64,000 bases of DNA. Origin: Siphonodentalium dalli. Taxonomy: Eukaryota > Mollusca > Scaphopoda > Gadilida > Siphonodentaliidae. The stretch spans positions 282,527,426-282,591,425 of the forward strand of contig CP136063.1 in assembly GCA_032622095.1 (NCBI GenBank). The letters run 5' to 3'. This document shows positions 22,321 through 32,512 of the stretch, piece after piece (the stretch's first letter is position 1; each line of letters opens with the position of its first letter). The translations under genes and the position numbers were made by a program. The notes under the pieces were generated by a model that worked only from the letters and a program-made list of their open reading frames with translations, was not told the DNA's origin and did no database searches.

Positions 22321-22816
22321 ATGCTACGAATAACTAATGTCGTATGTTCTGCAGATTTGAACTGTTCTACTAATCTAAGGGATTTGACACTCGGCTGTTC
22401 GAACATTGAATACAATTCCAAAAAGTTTAGCGGAGTTGTATGGAAACATTCTAAATTCGGTGGATGCTGTCGTGTTTAGCAATGGTAAAATATGTGTTAA
22501 CGGGCGTTCTGATAATGTCAAACAGGTACGCGTTCGACTGCGTCGCTACGCTAGACATATTCAAAAATGTGGTTGGCAAGTGAGATTACATTCCATAAAA
22601 ATTTTGACAATGTCTGCATTTTGTCAGTTAAATGGAAAAATTGACTTTAACGTTTTAGTGAAACTTATGGAATGTTCTTACGAATCAGAGCTGTTCCCTG
22701 CGGCAATGTTCAGACGTGAGAAAATACATTTTACATGTTTTCATAATGGAAAAATTGTGATTACTGGCATTAAAAGTGAAAAGCAGATGTTAAATATTGT
22801 ATACCGCATAGATTAG
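22321..22816 (+). pseudogene. TATA-binding-protein-like (TBP-fold) gene, frameshifted
   Basis: Both saddle repeats of TBP can be followed. Repeat 1 begins at ATG 22321 with LRITNVVCSADLN and EYNSKKFSGVVW. A frameshift around 22440-22470 follows, then VVFSNGKICVNGRS and RLRRYARHIQK, like FSSGKMVCTGAKS and ARKYARVVQK of eukaryotic TBP. Repeat 2 has YESELFPAAMFR, then FHNGKIVITGIKS, like YEPELFPGLIYR and FVSGKVVLTGAK. It ends shortly after, at YRID, about 10 residues earlier than cellular TBPs. It has no introns and sits among viral-type genes, so it is element-borne rather than the host TBP. The 3' end overlaps the protease gene tail to tail by 47 bp. Confidence 0.75.
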
Positions 22817-23115
22817 AACCCTGTAATCTGTAACCATTACGATCGTAACGAGGTCCATTCAATAACACGTGTTTAAATCGTCTGTTGTAACACTCAGGTT
22901 TTAACCCCATTGGGTCGAAGAACTCTGATGATATTCCATGAACATAAATTACCAATGTCCAATGTCGTCCAGGGTGGCTACTCTCGTCAGTGTTAACTAT
23001 ATACATCCGGGGATCGATGTTGGATATTAAGAGGTAATTTGTCTATGGGACAAGCATCGATCTCATTATGATTTGTGAAACTATTTATCGCCCTCATGAG
23101 TCCACGTGTATTCAT
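22770..23115 (-). pseudogene. Adenain-like cysteine protease, frameshifted and short
   Basis: Adenain-type proteases mature capsid proteins in adenoviruses and Polintons. ATG at 23115 starts MNTRGLMRAINS and IDKLPL, typical of the family. A frameshift near 23010-23035 follows, then YIVNTDESSHPGRHWTLVIY with the catalytic His in RHW, an FFDPMG segment, and LQGSNLCG with the oxyanion Gln and catalytic Cys. The ORF ends only about ten residues after this Cys, where relatives continue for a further 30-40, so the C-terminus is lost. The start codon overlaps the capsid stop by one base (TAATG), implying a compact co-oriented pair. Confidence 0.75.
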
Positions 23116-23985
23116 TATTCAATGTAAACTTTACGACTCTCGTCAACTTTGAGAGCAGCAGGAAATTTGGCATAAACAATTACCGTACAATTGTCTTTCA
23201 AAGCCGATGAGAATTTAATCTCAAGGCGTGTGTGACCTTTCTGTGGTATGACTCGATCATGATTAATTCCGTGCGGGTTTATCCTATATATGCAATAACC
23301 TTTCGCATAATCCGCATAAGTAATGTGAACGGCTCTTTGTTTCACATCTTTTATTATCGTATTGTAAGCTTCTACATATTCCTTACTGGTAAAGTTCGGC
23401 TGTAGTGCTTGGGCCGGCATAGATTGACCATTGATGTAAAATCCGACAAAGTTGCATCCAAAAGTCGCAAAGTTGAACGGGTTCTTATCGTGTGAACCGC
23501 TTTCAGCCTTTGATGATACTAAACCATTAATACAACTACTAGGTACGTCTCCTTGAAATAGATTATCTTCTCCCAAACTGAATGACCCTTTTGACACTGT
23601 ATACATCTTTATAATAGATTTTGAAAAAGTATAACACACATTCCTTTTCTTGAGTGACTCAGTATGACTGAGTAATACACCTGGGTTAACTTTCACAGTC
23701 GCTAGTCTCAAATTAGCTTCCTGTATTTTCAACTTGTATGTCTCAGTGGTTCCCGTATACATCAGTCTAAAAACATCTCTTGTCTGCCAGAATTTTAGTG
23801 TGAGGGGGAGTCCATTTAGTAGTAATTTGTCCTGTTGGAAGAAGTCAAGTTGAATTGATCCCATAATATCCACGTGTTGTTCTGGACCTGTAATACAGGC
23901 CAGTTTTCCCGCTTTTCGAATCTTGTCAGGTCCATAGCACCTGCCGTGTCTTTTTCGAACGCTTGTCCATGTAGTTGTTCCTTAC
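23115..23985 (-). pseudogene. Hexon-like major capsid protein (F54H12.2-type), C-terminal part
   Basis: An uninterrupted frame of about 290 codons. It resembles the widespread Polinton protein annotated as F54H12.2-like, which corresponds to the double-jelly-roll capsid protein. Marker segments are VDIMGSIQLDFFQQDKLLLN, KNPFNFATFGCNFVGFYING, ALQPNF and a C-terminal strand TRLEIKFSSALKDNCTVIVY. The conventional ATG at 23873 is internal, because homologous coding (GKLACITGPEQH) extends to about 23985. There the frame meets an AAGATGGC-family repeat, so the N-terminal half is missing. It is the only undamaged reading frame of the remnant. Confidence 0.7.
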
Positions 23986-23991
23986 GTATAT

Positions 23992-24655
23992 ATTAAATTT
24001 TGAAATCAAAGATGACCGCTGGTGGCCATGTTTTTTTTCCGAATGACCCCAAAATGACTCATTCCCATCTACATGCCAATGTCAACAGCCATGACAAATT
24101 TCATAATAATCGGACCAAAGGTAAGAACTGTAGCCCGTTTTTTGCCCGAATGACCCAAAAAAGACTCGTTCCCATCTACATGTCATTGTTAACATCCATG
24201 ACACAATTTTATGATGATCTGACAAAAGGTACAACCTGTACCCCGTGTCAAAGGATTTAGTCATGCAAAGAGTAAAATCTAAGATGGCTGCCGGCGGCCA
24301 TGTTTTTTGGCCAAATTACCCCAAAATTACTCGTTCCCATCTGCATGTCAATATTAACATCCATTACAAATTTCATGACAATAAGACGAACAGGACGGCC
24401 TGTAGCCCGTGCTAATGGATTGAATTTTGAAATCCAAGATGGCCACTGGCGGCCATGTTTTTTTTCCGAATGACCCCAAAATGACTCATTCCCATCTACA
24501 TGCCAATGTCAACAGCCATGACAAATTTCATAATAATCGGACCAAAGGTACGAACTGTAGCCCGTGCTAAAGGAAATTGTTGACGCATCACACACACACA
24601 CACACGGACGACGGATACCAAGCCATGGCAATAGCTCAAACTTTACAAAGTTAAG
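23992..24655. repeat. AAGATGGC-family dispersed repeat, about three units
   Basis: Units starting GAAATCAAAGATGACCGCTGG, CTAAGATGGCTGCCGG and AAATCCAAGATGGCCACTGG, each followed by CCAAAATGACTC-type and CATCTACATG-type motifs. The tail is a CA run, ACGGACGACGGATACC and AACTTTACAAAGTTAAGCTAATAA, identical in type to the 13.5 kb tail. It truncates the capsid gene. Confidence 0.8.
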
Positions 24656-24660
24656 CTAAT

Positions 24661-25152
24661 AATGATAAAATAGGCGGGACAATCAATCAAATTACTACTG
24701 GTGTTTAAGGAAACTTCTTTTGGAATTCTGACCTTCCTACAAAGTAAATTGTACTGCTTGTTCAGGTATTGTCTCTAGTTTTCATCTCATCTTTTTGAAA
24801 CGATTGGTTCCCGTCCACAACAGCGCAACAGCTAGCCTTACAGGAATCCACATATGAGAAACTAAACAGCATTATACATGAAATAGAAGGCATGCTTCCT
24901 CAGGAGAAACAGAAGATAATGGCTTCCTTTCGTCAGTGGAATAAGCAAAAAGCTGTTCAGCACAGCGACAAAGGAAGACATGGTAGCCCTGTCGGCACGT
25001 TGCGGCAATTCAAAAACGATCAAAAACTATCGTTTACATTTGAACATGAAATGAAGTCCTACGTTTCCTTCATGAAGTCAACAGACAAATGCATGTATAG
25101 CCATTACGGACAACCATCATGCAATCACCAGGATGTACAAAACAGTAAATAA
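24661..25152 (+). pseudogene. Dispersed retro-copied ORF fragment
   Basis: The 5' part (AATGATAAAATAGGCGGGAC, GGAAACTTCTTTTGGAATTC) matches sequence at 16050-16190 and again at 25580-25640, so it is repeated. It is followed by an ORF whose readable C-terminal section is MLPQEKQKIMASFRQWNK and SFTFEHEMKSYVSF. A diverged copy of the same coding segment (CAGGAGAAACACAGGATCAT) is present near 26580. I do not recognise the protein. The multiplicity points to a mobile element or processed copies. Confidence 0.35.
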
Positions 25153-25188
25153 TTCCCATGGGGATATAAAGTAATCGGAGGACATGAT

Positions 25189-25576
25189 GAACAACATTTA
25201 CCCAACAAACCGGCCAAAACAAGCTTCAACAGCCTAAAATATCTTCAGTCTGTCTCAATAGAACCATACACATATGGATATCATTGGAACCGGCTCCTTG
25301 ACCATATTGTGATAGTTACAGTTATGCCCTGTGCCAATGCATTCTCTTATATATGCGAGTCGACCATAGGTCGCCTCGCATATATAAGAGAATGCATTGG
25401 CCTAAAAAAAATCTTTTTTTTAACACTTTTTACCAATATTTCTTACATTCTTTAACAATTTTATAATTTTTAATGTGTTAAGCCAATGCATTCTCTTATA
25501 TATGCGAGGCGACCTATGGTCGACTCGCATATATAAGAGAATGCATTGGCACAGGGCCCTTCTGTTGGGTAAAGGG
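25189..25576. mobile_element. piggyBac-like MITE, type A, with two 69-bp palindromes
   Basis: The right end is TTGGGTAAAGGG followed by TTAA (25577-25580). The left end TTTACCCAACAAACCGGCC has lost its TTAACCC. Full palindromes occupy 25333-25401 and 25482-25550 in opposite orientation. The remaining body (CAGCCTAAAATATCTTCAGT, CATATGGATATCATTGGAAC) is shared with the copies at 34360-34741 (inverted) and 59684-60074. Confidence 0.85.
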
Positions 25577-25730
25577 TTAATAAGATTACAACTGGTGTTG
25601 AGGAAACTTCTTTTGGAATTCTGACCGTACAACAAGGTAAATTGTCACCAATCATTGTTCCAATCGAAGAACTGCGGTCTCTGTTCCACAATATATCAGC
25701 ATTGTTACAGTGGCATAATTCACCATTTAA

Positions 25731-26452
25731 CCCTTTGAGTGCCCCACACAGACTGGAGCAGACAACATTTTGTAGTGCATGCTTCCATCTGTGTGAGGCT
25801 CCATGTGGGTTAGTTTTTATTTTTGAGTGCCAGGTCTGATTTTTGTATCAACCCATATACCCTGTGCCAATGCATTCTCTTACATATGCGAGTCGATCAT
25901 AGGTCGCCTCGCATATATAAGAGAATGCAATTATTTTTTTTGGGTTGAATTTTTTTTGGGTATGCTTAAGCATGCTATAGCCAATTTAAAAACAAACTGG
26001 ATAAAACCTTAGGGGCATGTTATAACTCAAAAACTATCACCAAGTATTCATAGTAATAATTTTGATGCCCATGAAAAACGCAAGATTCCCTGGCACTAAA
26101 CCAACAAAATAAGTCTGTTAAAGAATATAAGAAAAAATAATTAAAATTGTAAAAAAATTTACAAAATAATAACAAATGATGAAAAATTGTTAGGCCAATG
26201 CATTCTCTTATATATGCGAGGCGACCTATGGTCAACTCGCATATATAAGAGAATGCATTGGCACAGGGTATATAGGTCGATACAAAAATTAGACCTTTGA
26301 GGAGAGGATTTTAAAAAACATTTTGCTTGTTGTCCGATCGATCCTCTTCATAAATCTCTATATTTCTACATGTATATTGTGTCTATGTTATATGTTTGAT
26401 TTTTTTTAAAATAAATACTGTTTACACCAAATTGGACCTGGCACTCAAAGGG
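25731..26452. mobile_element. piggyBac-like MITE, type B, with two palindromes
   Basis: Bounded by TTAA at 25727-25730 and 26453-26456, with ends CCCTTTGAGTGCC and GGCACTCAAAGGG. It contains a palindrome truncated on its right (25866-25929) and a full one (26194-26262). Its middle section (CTTAAGCATGCTATAGCCAA, CCTTAGGGGCATGTTATAAC) appears inverted in the copy at 32051-32512. It has split a dispersed retro-copied sequence. Confidence 0.85.
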
Positions 26453-26456
26453 TTAA

Positions 26457-28830
26457 CGCAGCGGAATTCTAGGTATCTTGTTTTCTGTTAGACATAATGC
26501 TGATATGTATTAAAATTCCAATGTCCACACTGGAATTAGCTATACAACTTTCCCAAATTAAATGCCTGCTATCTCATCAGGAGAAACACCAGGAGAAACA
26601 CAGGATCATGGCTTCAGTAGAATAAGTAAAACTTTGTTTGTTGCTGCAACAGAGGAAGATATGACACCCTTTTGAAAAAGATTATGTTTGGTTAATGGCA
26701 ACAATGCTCAAACACTATTTCATGTAAATTTTCGACACAACCTAACAAATTTTAGCTAGTTCCATAGAAATAACTATCATTCAAACCTATCATTTGGTCA
26801 ACAGACAACCGTATCTTGAAAGCATATCAGCGAAATAAAATGGTTACAATGATGTGATCACAACGATATCAGCGAAATAAAATTGTTACAATGATGTGAT
26901 CACAACCATGTACAAAACCATCAATATTCATAATGAAAAAAAAGTATCGATAGATATGATAAACATGATACTGATAGATGGCACGATAACTGGAATTTGA
27001 AGAAACATTCCAATTCTAACAGTGTAGAACAATTATTAGGCAAAGATCAGATTAATTTTGTGCATGAATAAATACGCGGTTTGCCAGAAATTAGCTTTAT
27101 ACATTTGCACATTAACTTATATAATAAGCTTCATTCATGAACTCAACCGATACCCAATAATTTACTTATGAAGGACAACTATGTGATCACCACAATGAAC
27201 AATGCACCTGGCATTTGGAGAAATATTGGGATTGTGGGTGTTGTTCCCAGGAGAAACATATCTTCAACTCTATCGAGCAACAGCCCAAGGAAAAGACAAA
27301 CTATATCAAAAGAAGCATCATTGAACCCATCCCTCGTTCATGACCATTAGGAAAAATATTGGAATTCATGATACGATCACCATGATGTACAAAACGTTGA
27401 AAATTAGGGAACATGAAGAATTCTAAAGACATGACAACAATACTAAAAACCTATGACAATAACAATGCACCTGGCTGACAATAACAATGCACCTGGCATT
27501 TGGTGAAATATTGGGATTCTCACCAAAGTGTTGCTCCAAGTTGTTTCCTGCCACTGTATATCAACAACTTGAACTTCAGAAAACAACAAAAACAAAAGTT
27601 AGTAATTGTATTTTGATTTTAAGCATTGTGTACATGACCATAATTTCAGCCAAAATTAAGACCTGGAAAAATGACAAAAGCTCAAAAATATAACCAATGG
27701 AAACACTAACTGCAAAGAGGCAAAAAACAGGCATTTTTGGACTATGGATCTTTTATCAAATTCATAAAGATAAAACACCTTCAGAAGACAAGAAAAACAA
27801 AGTTAGTAATGGCCAACATTGTCACAATCTTGCCGCACTACAGTTACTGACTCCCTCAAGGAAGCGGTTGCCCTTTGATGGACTGGCTTAGATCTTGCTC
27901 AGAACAGCAACTGAAGACGACATGCGATCCCTCTTGAGAAATTACAGCAGTTATCATAGTGTACCGACTCCAGCCCAGCGCGGTTCAGGACATCAAGAAG
28001 GCACCATGTATTTTGAATTATATTTAAATGTGTACAATAAATGTTTGAACGATTGTCATGCCGATATTGCCACAGCAGTTCATTATGTAATTCTATCCAT
28101 ATTTCAGTTGCAGAGAGGTAGCCAGTTCTATGCTTGAAGTCTCATTGTGAACATTGACACTATATGTATTACAACTGGAAGACTCAATTGTATGTGTCGT
28201 CCACAGGCAGTTTAAGGGAGCTAACCCAGCCTGATTGTGACTAGCAGACACTCTATACAACTGAGTCAATGTTGCCATTAATTTGGGTTCCCTGTAGAAA
28301 TAATTAAATGACCATAATCTAGAAAGTATAAGTTTCTACAATTAACATTGATAGAAAATTTCTTAATTTAAACATTTTTTAAAAATATTTTTGTTCAGAT
28401 CATTTTTATTTTCATTATATAACAATAGTGTTATTCAACAGTATAATATTTTCTGATATATATAAACATACATGTATACATGCTTAAATGTCATTGAGAT
28501 TAGGTTTAATTAGATCGGTTATAAGGATGCAAGCTCATCTGATGCAAATAGTTTAATCTCACATGTTCAGACAGGCTTTGAGATTAGCAGTAGTACATGA
28601 GGCCCGTTGCCTGCACATCTAAAAATAGATTTTTTGGCAGGTAAAATTGTTTGTACTAAAACAGATACAGCCATAGGCATAGTTTTATGCTCGTCCTAAT
28701 TGGTGATCCATAGACATCTATGCTGAATGATACTTTGACATTAATGTGAACTCAATATTTTATCTCACAATGTACAAACGTTTATGCTATCGCCTTCGGT
28801 TATCATTTGATAGCTATGAGTGTTCAGACA
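26457..28830. other. Decayed dispersed repeats, no confident gene
   Basis: Contains a duplicated AGCGAAATAAAATGGTTACA segment (26830-26905), a repeated GCACCTGGCATTTGG-(A/T)-GAAATATTGGGATT phrase (27206, 27490), and a diverged copy of the 16.5/17.5 kb ORF start (GACCTGGAAAAATGACAAAA, 27659). Short ORFs here are broken. I found no complete gene. Confidence 0.4.
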
Positions 28831-28834
28831 AGTT

Positions 28835-28898
28835 CGATGTTTAGAAATAGTTTTATACTAATTGTAAATGTGCAGCTGTTCACATTTGATTTTAGGTA
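28835..28898 (+). promoter_or_regulatory. Promoter block of the first acidic-protein gene
   Basis: CGATGTTTAGAAATAG, then GTGCAGCTGTTCACATTTGA and TTTTAGGTAT. It is nearly identical to the block before the second paralogue (29535-29609). It holds a CAGCTG E-box and is followed by a TATATATAT stretch just before the start codon. Confidence 0.6.
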
Positions 28899-28963
28899 TT
28901 TATTCGCGAAAAAATATATATATTTTCATAACATATAAGTCATACTATCGACAACCTACAAAA

Positions 28964-29431
28964 ATGCTGCTGGAAACTATATTCAAATATTTATGTTTAG
29001 GCCTAACCTCGGTGTGTCCATGTCTAAGTGATCAACACGAGTCTGAACATGAGAACAATACTGGTGAGGCTGTACCCATGTTGGATATACATGAGAACAA
29101 TACTGGTGAGGCTGTACCCATGTTGGATATACATGAGAACAATACTGGTGAGGCTGTACCCATTTTGGATATCAATCAAGATGAAGACAATGGCCCTGAT
29201 GACAGAGACTCTGACCAGGGGTCAACATCCTCAGACAGTTCTTATCGGGACGTGGAGGCGGACTATTGGACCACCAGTTCCCATTCGTCGTGGTCTGATT
29301 CCGAGTCAAGCACAGACTGTTATTGCGAACGTCCCGAAGATTGGGAACGTGAACTGGAGTTGGATGCCGAATATGGATATCTCATGGATAGTGCATATTC
29401 ATCAGAAGAAATGTCTGACTGTGACTGGTAG
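28964..29431 (+). CDS. Acidic Ser-rich protein with a triplicated 14-residue repeat (paralogue A)
   Basis: I start at MLLETIFKYLCLGL (ATG 28964), not at the in-frame ATG at 28868, because paralogue B begins at the equivalent position and the conserved promoter covers the upstream part. The product is about 155 residues. An amphipathic, cysteine-containing N-terminus is followed by three tandem copies of HENNTGEAVPMLDI (42-bp units at about 29047-29172), then a conserved core SSYRDVEADYWTTSSHSS and an acidic C-terminus (EDWERELELDAEYGY, SAYSSEEMSD). AATAAA lies at 29489-29494. Function unknown; no domain recognised. It is strongly acidic with no transmembrane helix. Paralogue B lies about 240 bp downstream on the same strand. 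Confidence 0.65.
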   Translation: MLLETIFKYLCLGLTSVCPCLSDQHESEHENNTGEAVPMLDIHENNTGEAVPMLDIHENNTGEAVPILDINQDEDNGPDDRDSDQGSTSSDSSYRDVEADYWTTSSHSSWSDSESSTDCYCERPEDWERELELDAEYGYLMDSAYSSEEMSDCDW

Positions 29432-29534
29432 ATTTAGTAACGCTGTTGATTGAATTGTATAATGTTATATTGTTTTTATGTTATCAATAATAAATATATG
29501 TATAATATAATTTTCAAAATAATATTTTATTAAT

Positions 29535-29609
29535 CGATGTTTAGAAATAGCTTAACTAGTTTATATACCAATTATATGTGTACAGCTGTTCACATTTGAT
29601 TTTAGGTAT
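29535..29609 (+). promoter_or_regulatory. Promoter block of the second acidic-protein gene
   Basis: Repeats the block found before paralogue A: CGATGTTTAGAAATAG, then GTACAGCTGTTCACATTTGA and TTTTAGGTAT, with about 10 extra bases in the middle. A TATATATTGTC stretch follows. Retention across the duplication suggests function, or simply recent origin. Confidence 0.6.
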
Positions 29610-29669
29610 ATATTCTCGACAAAAAATATATATTGTCATATAATATTCTACCACACGATATCGATAAAC

Positions 29670-30074
29670 ATGATGGAAAAAATATTCAAATATTTATGCT
29701 TAGGCATAACATGGTCGTGTCAATTGATGGTTGGAAATCAATTAAATGACCAACACGTCGTGAACCAGGACCTGTACAATGAAGATGATGAGCAATCACT
29801 TTTCGACTGGCCTGAGGCACTGCGAAATGGATTGAATGCAGTTGACGACAGCGGATCAGAGAATTGGTCATCTGAAAGTTCATATCGGGACATAGAAGCA
29901 GATTTCTGGAGCACCAGCTCACAATCCTCTTTTACGAGTTCAGAATGTCCCAGTTACCAACACCAGCTCGAGGATTGGGACCTAGAAATAGAACTAATGG
30001 AGGAGTACACATATCTGCTGGACGGTGCTTATTCGTCCGAGGAATTCTCAGATGATTCTGTCGACTGGAATTAA
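29670..30074 (+). CDS. Acidic Ser-rich protein (paralogue B)
   Basis: An intact 134-codon ORF starting MMEKIFKYLCLGITW. It shares with paralogue A the N-terminal KIFKYLCLG, the core SSYRDIEADFWSTSSQSS and the C-terminal pattern EDWDLEIELMEEYTYLLDG, AYSSEEFSD, but lacks the HENNTGEAVP repeats. AATAAA is at 30129-30134. The two genes are a tandem duplication in which the coding ends and promoter are conserved and the middle has diverged or been replaced. Conservation of frame and motif spacing argues that they are real genes. Function unknown; possibly an intracellular regulatory protein because no signal peptide is evident. Confidence 0.65.
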   Translation: MMEKIFKYLCLGITWSCQLMVGNQLNDQHVVNQDLYNEDDEQSLFDWPEALRNGLNAVDDSGSENWSSESSYRDIEADFWSTSSQSSFTSSECPSYQHQLEDWDLEIELMEEYTYLLDGAYSSEEFSDDSVDWN

Positions 30075-30618
30075 AATCAGTTACACTATGACACTCTATG
30101 TTGTATAATATATCTTTATGTCATCTCCAATAAATGTCTGTACACTTATAACATCATTATTTGTATAACGTGATATGTTGTTAACACGTACGGGTGATGA
30201 GATTATGTGACGTTCTAGCATTAACGCGATAATTAGCTATCAAAATATACATACATACATTCAAGTAATACTTGCATGTGATCATACACGCAATCATAGA
30301 AGTTACTTTGATGTTGTTGTTATGAATAGAATTTTATCAAATGGACATACTGTTAGCTATGCATACATACGCTCAAGTAATATGTACATGTGATTAAGAG
30401 GTTACTTTGATGATATTGTTATTAATAGAATTTTATCAAATGGACATACTGTTATCTATTCATACTTAAGCTCAAATATAAATATAATCTTATCTAATGT
30501 TGACTCAGCTTTGCTAACTATATTTGGGAGTTATGGTATATAAATATCTATGACGAAACTTCATCACATATAGGGAATAGACACCGGTGTAATCACTTCT
30601 CATGACTTATTCTCGAAA

Positions 30619-31044
30619 ATGGATGAAGAAATAATGACGCCTCTAACAGAGGAGGAAATTTATGAGATAGAACGTCTTCTTCAATATATCGAAGAATACG
30701 ACAGGGCTATACAAGATTATCAGATTGATGAAGATATTGTTGAAGCATCTACACTTTGTTCTGGAGATGACCCATGGCCGAACCAAATCCAATACGGAGA
30801 AGATGGTGAACCTAAAAATGATGTTTCCAACTCACAACCTGATACAGCTGGAACATCAGGCTTACAAAACCGAGACGGTGAACAGACACCTGATCAAAAT
30901 GAAGGACCTGCAAAATCCGACAGTCAAACTAATATCAGTTCGGATAACCAAATAACAGGATATAGTATTCACAAAAGTGAACGGACCTTCACTAACAATT
31001 TGGCTACACAGAGAACTTATGAAATCAAACTAGATGAAAGTTAA
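30619..31044 (+). CDS. Acidic protein, third gene of the cluster
   Basis: An intact 141-codon ORF starting MDEEIMTPLTEEEIYEIERL. TATATAAATA lies about 80 bp upstream, fitting its own promoter. The N-terminal 45 residues are acidic and probably helical (LLQYIEEYDRAIQDYQIDED). The rest is a disordered, Asn/Asp/Gln-rich tail. It shares orientation, small size and acidity with the two paralogues upstream, but I see no clear sequence similarity, so common origin is unproven. A 68-bp minisatellite starts within about 60 bp of the stop and may form its 3' UTR. Function unknown. Confidence 0.5.
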   Translation: MDEEIMTPLTEEEIYEIERLLQYIEEYDRAIQDYQIDEDIVEASTLCSGDDPWPNQIQYGEDGEPKNDVSNSQPDTAGTSGLQNRDGEQTPDQNEGPAKSDSQTNISSDNQITGYSIHKSERTFTNNLATQRTYEIKLDES

Positions 31045-31061
31045 CCACAGAATTTCGACCC

Positions 31062-31440
31062 GTTATAGTAAACATGACCTATAGGCGATACAAGAAATCA
31101 TGTTAGCGCCCGAGATTGTGCATAAGAAATCATTTTAGCGCCCAAGCGTGTGTAAACATGACCTATAGGCAATAAATTTTATATTTATAATATATGTAAG
31201 AAATCAGTTTAGCGCCCGAGCGTGTGTAAACATGACCTATAGGCAATAAATTTTATATTATATGTAAGAAATCATGTTAGCGCCCGAGCGTGTGTAAACA
31301 TGACCTATAGGCAATATATTATATATTATATGTAAGAAATCATGTTAGCGCCCGAGCGCGTGTAAACATGACCTATAGGCAATATATTTTATATTATATG
31401 CAAGAAATCATGTTAGCGCCCAAGCGTGTGCAATACATTT
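31062..31440. repeat. 68-bp minisatellite downstream of the third acidic gene
   Basis: Units containing AAGAAATCATGTTAGCGCCC, GAGCGTGTGTAAACATGACC and TATAGGCAATA. AGCGCC starts at 31105, 31137, 31211, 31279, 31347 and 31415: irregular at first, then exactly 68 bp apart. Confidence 0.9.
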
Positions 31441-31840
31441 TATATTTTAAATATGTACACTGCTTTCTGAATGGGATGTGAACAGAAAATAAATTTATAA
31501 TTCTCACATATAATATTGATTTAAAAATTGTCAACCTCAAACTGGTTATAAATACAATGTAAATAACTTATACTCATGTTTACATCCTAGAACTGCTCCA
31601 AAATCCATCAATAGAAAAGTTTCATCACTCCACTCCCTTAATTTACCACATGAACAACTAATATATAAGTAGTGGTAGTAGGAGGGCGCGAAGCGCCCAG
31701 GATGGTCGAAAAGATCAAGAGATCTTCTCCTTCACCCTCACTAATATATAAACTGAAATACCTCAATATTTATAAAAATACCTGGCTGTAGTGGCACACC
31801 CATTGAATAATTATTGGTTGCTTCAGTTGGTACTTATCAC

Positions 31841-31940
31841 CTACAGGTGCTAATTTAATAAGCTTGAGGGAATTACAGGTGCTAATTTAATAAGCTTGAG
31901 GGAATCCTACAGGTGCTAATTTAATAAGGATGAGGGAAGC
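31841..31940. repeat. Short tandem repeat, three copies of about 33 bp
   Basis: ACAGGTGCTAATTTAATAAG followed by CTTGAGGGAAT, starting at 31843, 31875 and 31909. No coding signal. Confidence 0.8.
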
Positions 31941-32050
31941 TGATTAACAGGTAATGACTGAGGCTGATTATATCTTAATGAGGGAGGTTAATTAACACCT
32001 TACTGTTCTTGTCACCGTAAATAATCAATATCCCTTTCATGCCTAATTAA

Positions 32051-32512
32051 CCCTTTCAGTGCCAAGTGCGATTTTTGTATCAATCCATACACCCTGTGCC
32101 AATGCATTCTTTTATATATGCAGGTTGACCATAGATCGCCTCGCATATATAAGAGAATGCACTGGCCTACCAATTTTCATCATTTGTTATTATTTTTTTA
32201 CAATGATTTACAATTTTAATAATTCTTTCTTATATACTCTATCAGTGCCAAACTTATTTTGTAGGTTTAGTGCCAGGGAATCTTATGTTTTTCATGGGCA
32301 TTAAAATTATTATTATGAATACTTGGTGATAGTTTTGAGTTGTAACATGCCCCTAAGGTTTTATCCAGTTTGTTTTTAAATTCGCTATAGCATGCTCAAG
32401 CATACCCAAAAAAAATTCAACCCAAAAAATATTTATTTAAAAAAAAAATTTAAGGCCGATTTTACAGACCGTAAATTAGGACCGATGAGATCGTCCCTTG
32501 GCACTGACAGGG
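32051..32512. mobile_element. piggyBac-like MITE, type B, single palindrome
   Basis: TTAA at 32047-32050 and 32513-32516, ends CCCTTTCAGTGCCAAG and CTTGGCACTGACAGGG. One palindrome at 32098-32166, slightly worn. The body is the reverse complement of part of the element at 25731-26452. Confidence 0.85.

Larger units (their letters stand above)
18420..23990. mobile_element. Polinton/Maverick (adintovirus-like) remnant
   Basis: Six virus-type genes lie together: protein-primed DNA polymerase B (+), an unknown protein (-), PC4-like (+), TBP-like (+), adenain-like protease (-) and hexon-like capsid (-). Polymerase B, protease and capsid are the Polinton/adintovirus hallmark set. Integrase, packaging ATPase, minor capsid and terminal inverted repeats are not seen. 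The right edge is cut by an AAGATGGC-family repeat at about 23992 and the left abuts a retroelement pseudogene. Nearly every gene has a stop or frameshift, so this is an old, inactive copy. Confidence 0.8.

Noticed and set aside
28868-28963. Upstream in-frame start for the first acidic gene
   Set aside because: The segment overlaps the conserved promoter block, and the paralogue starts at the later methionine.
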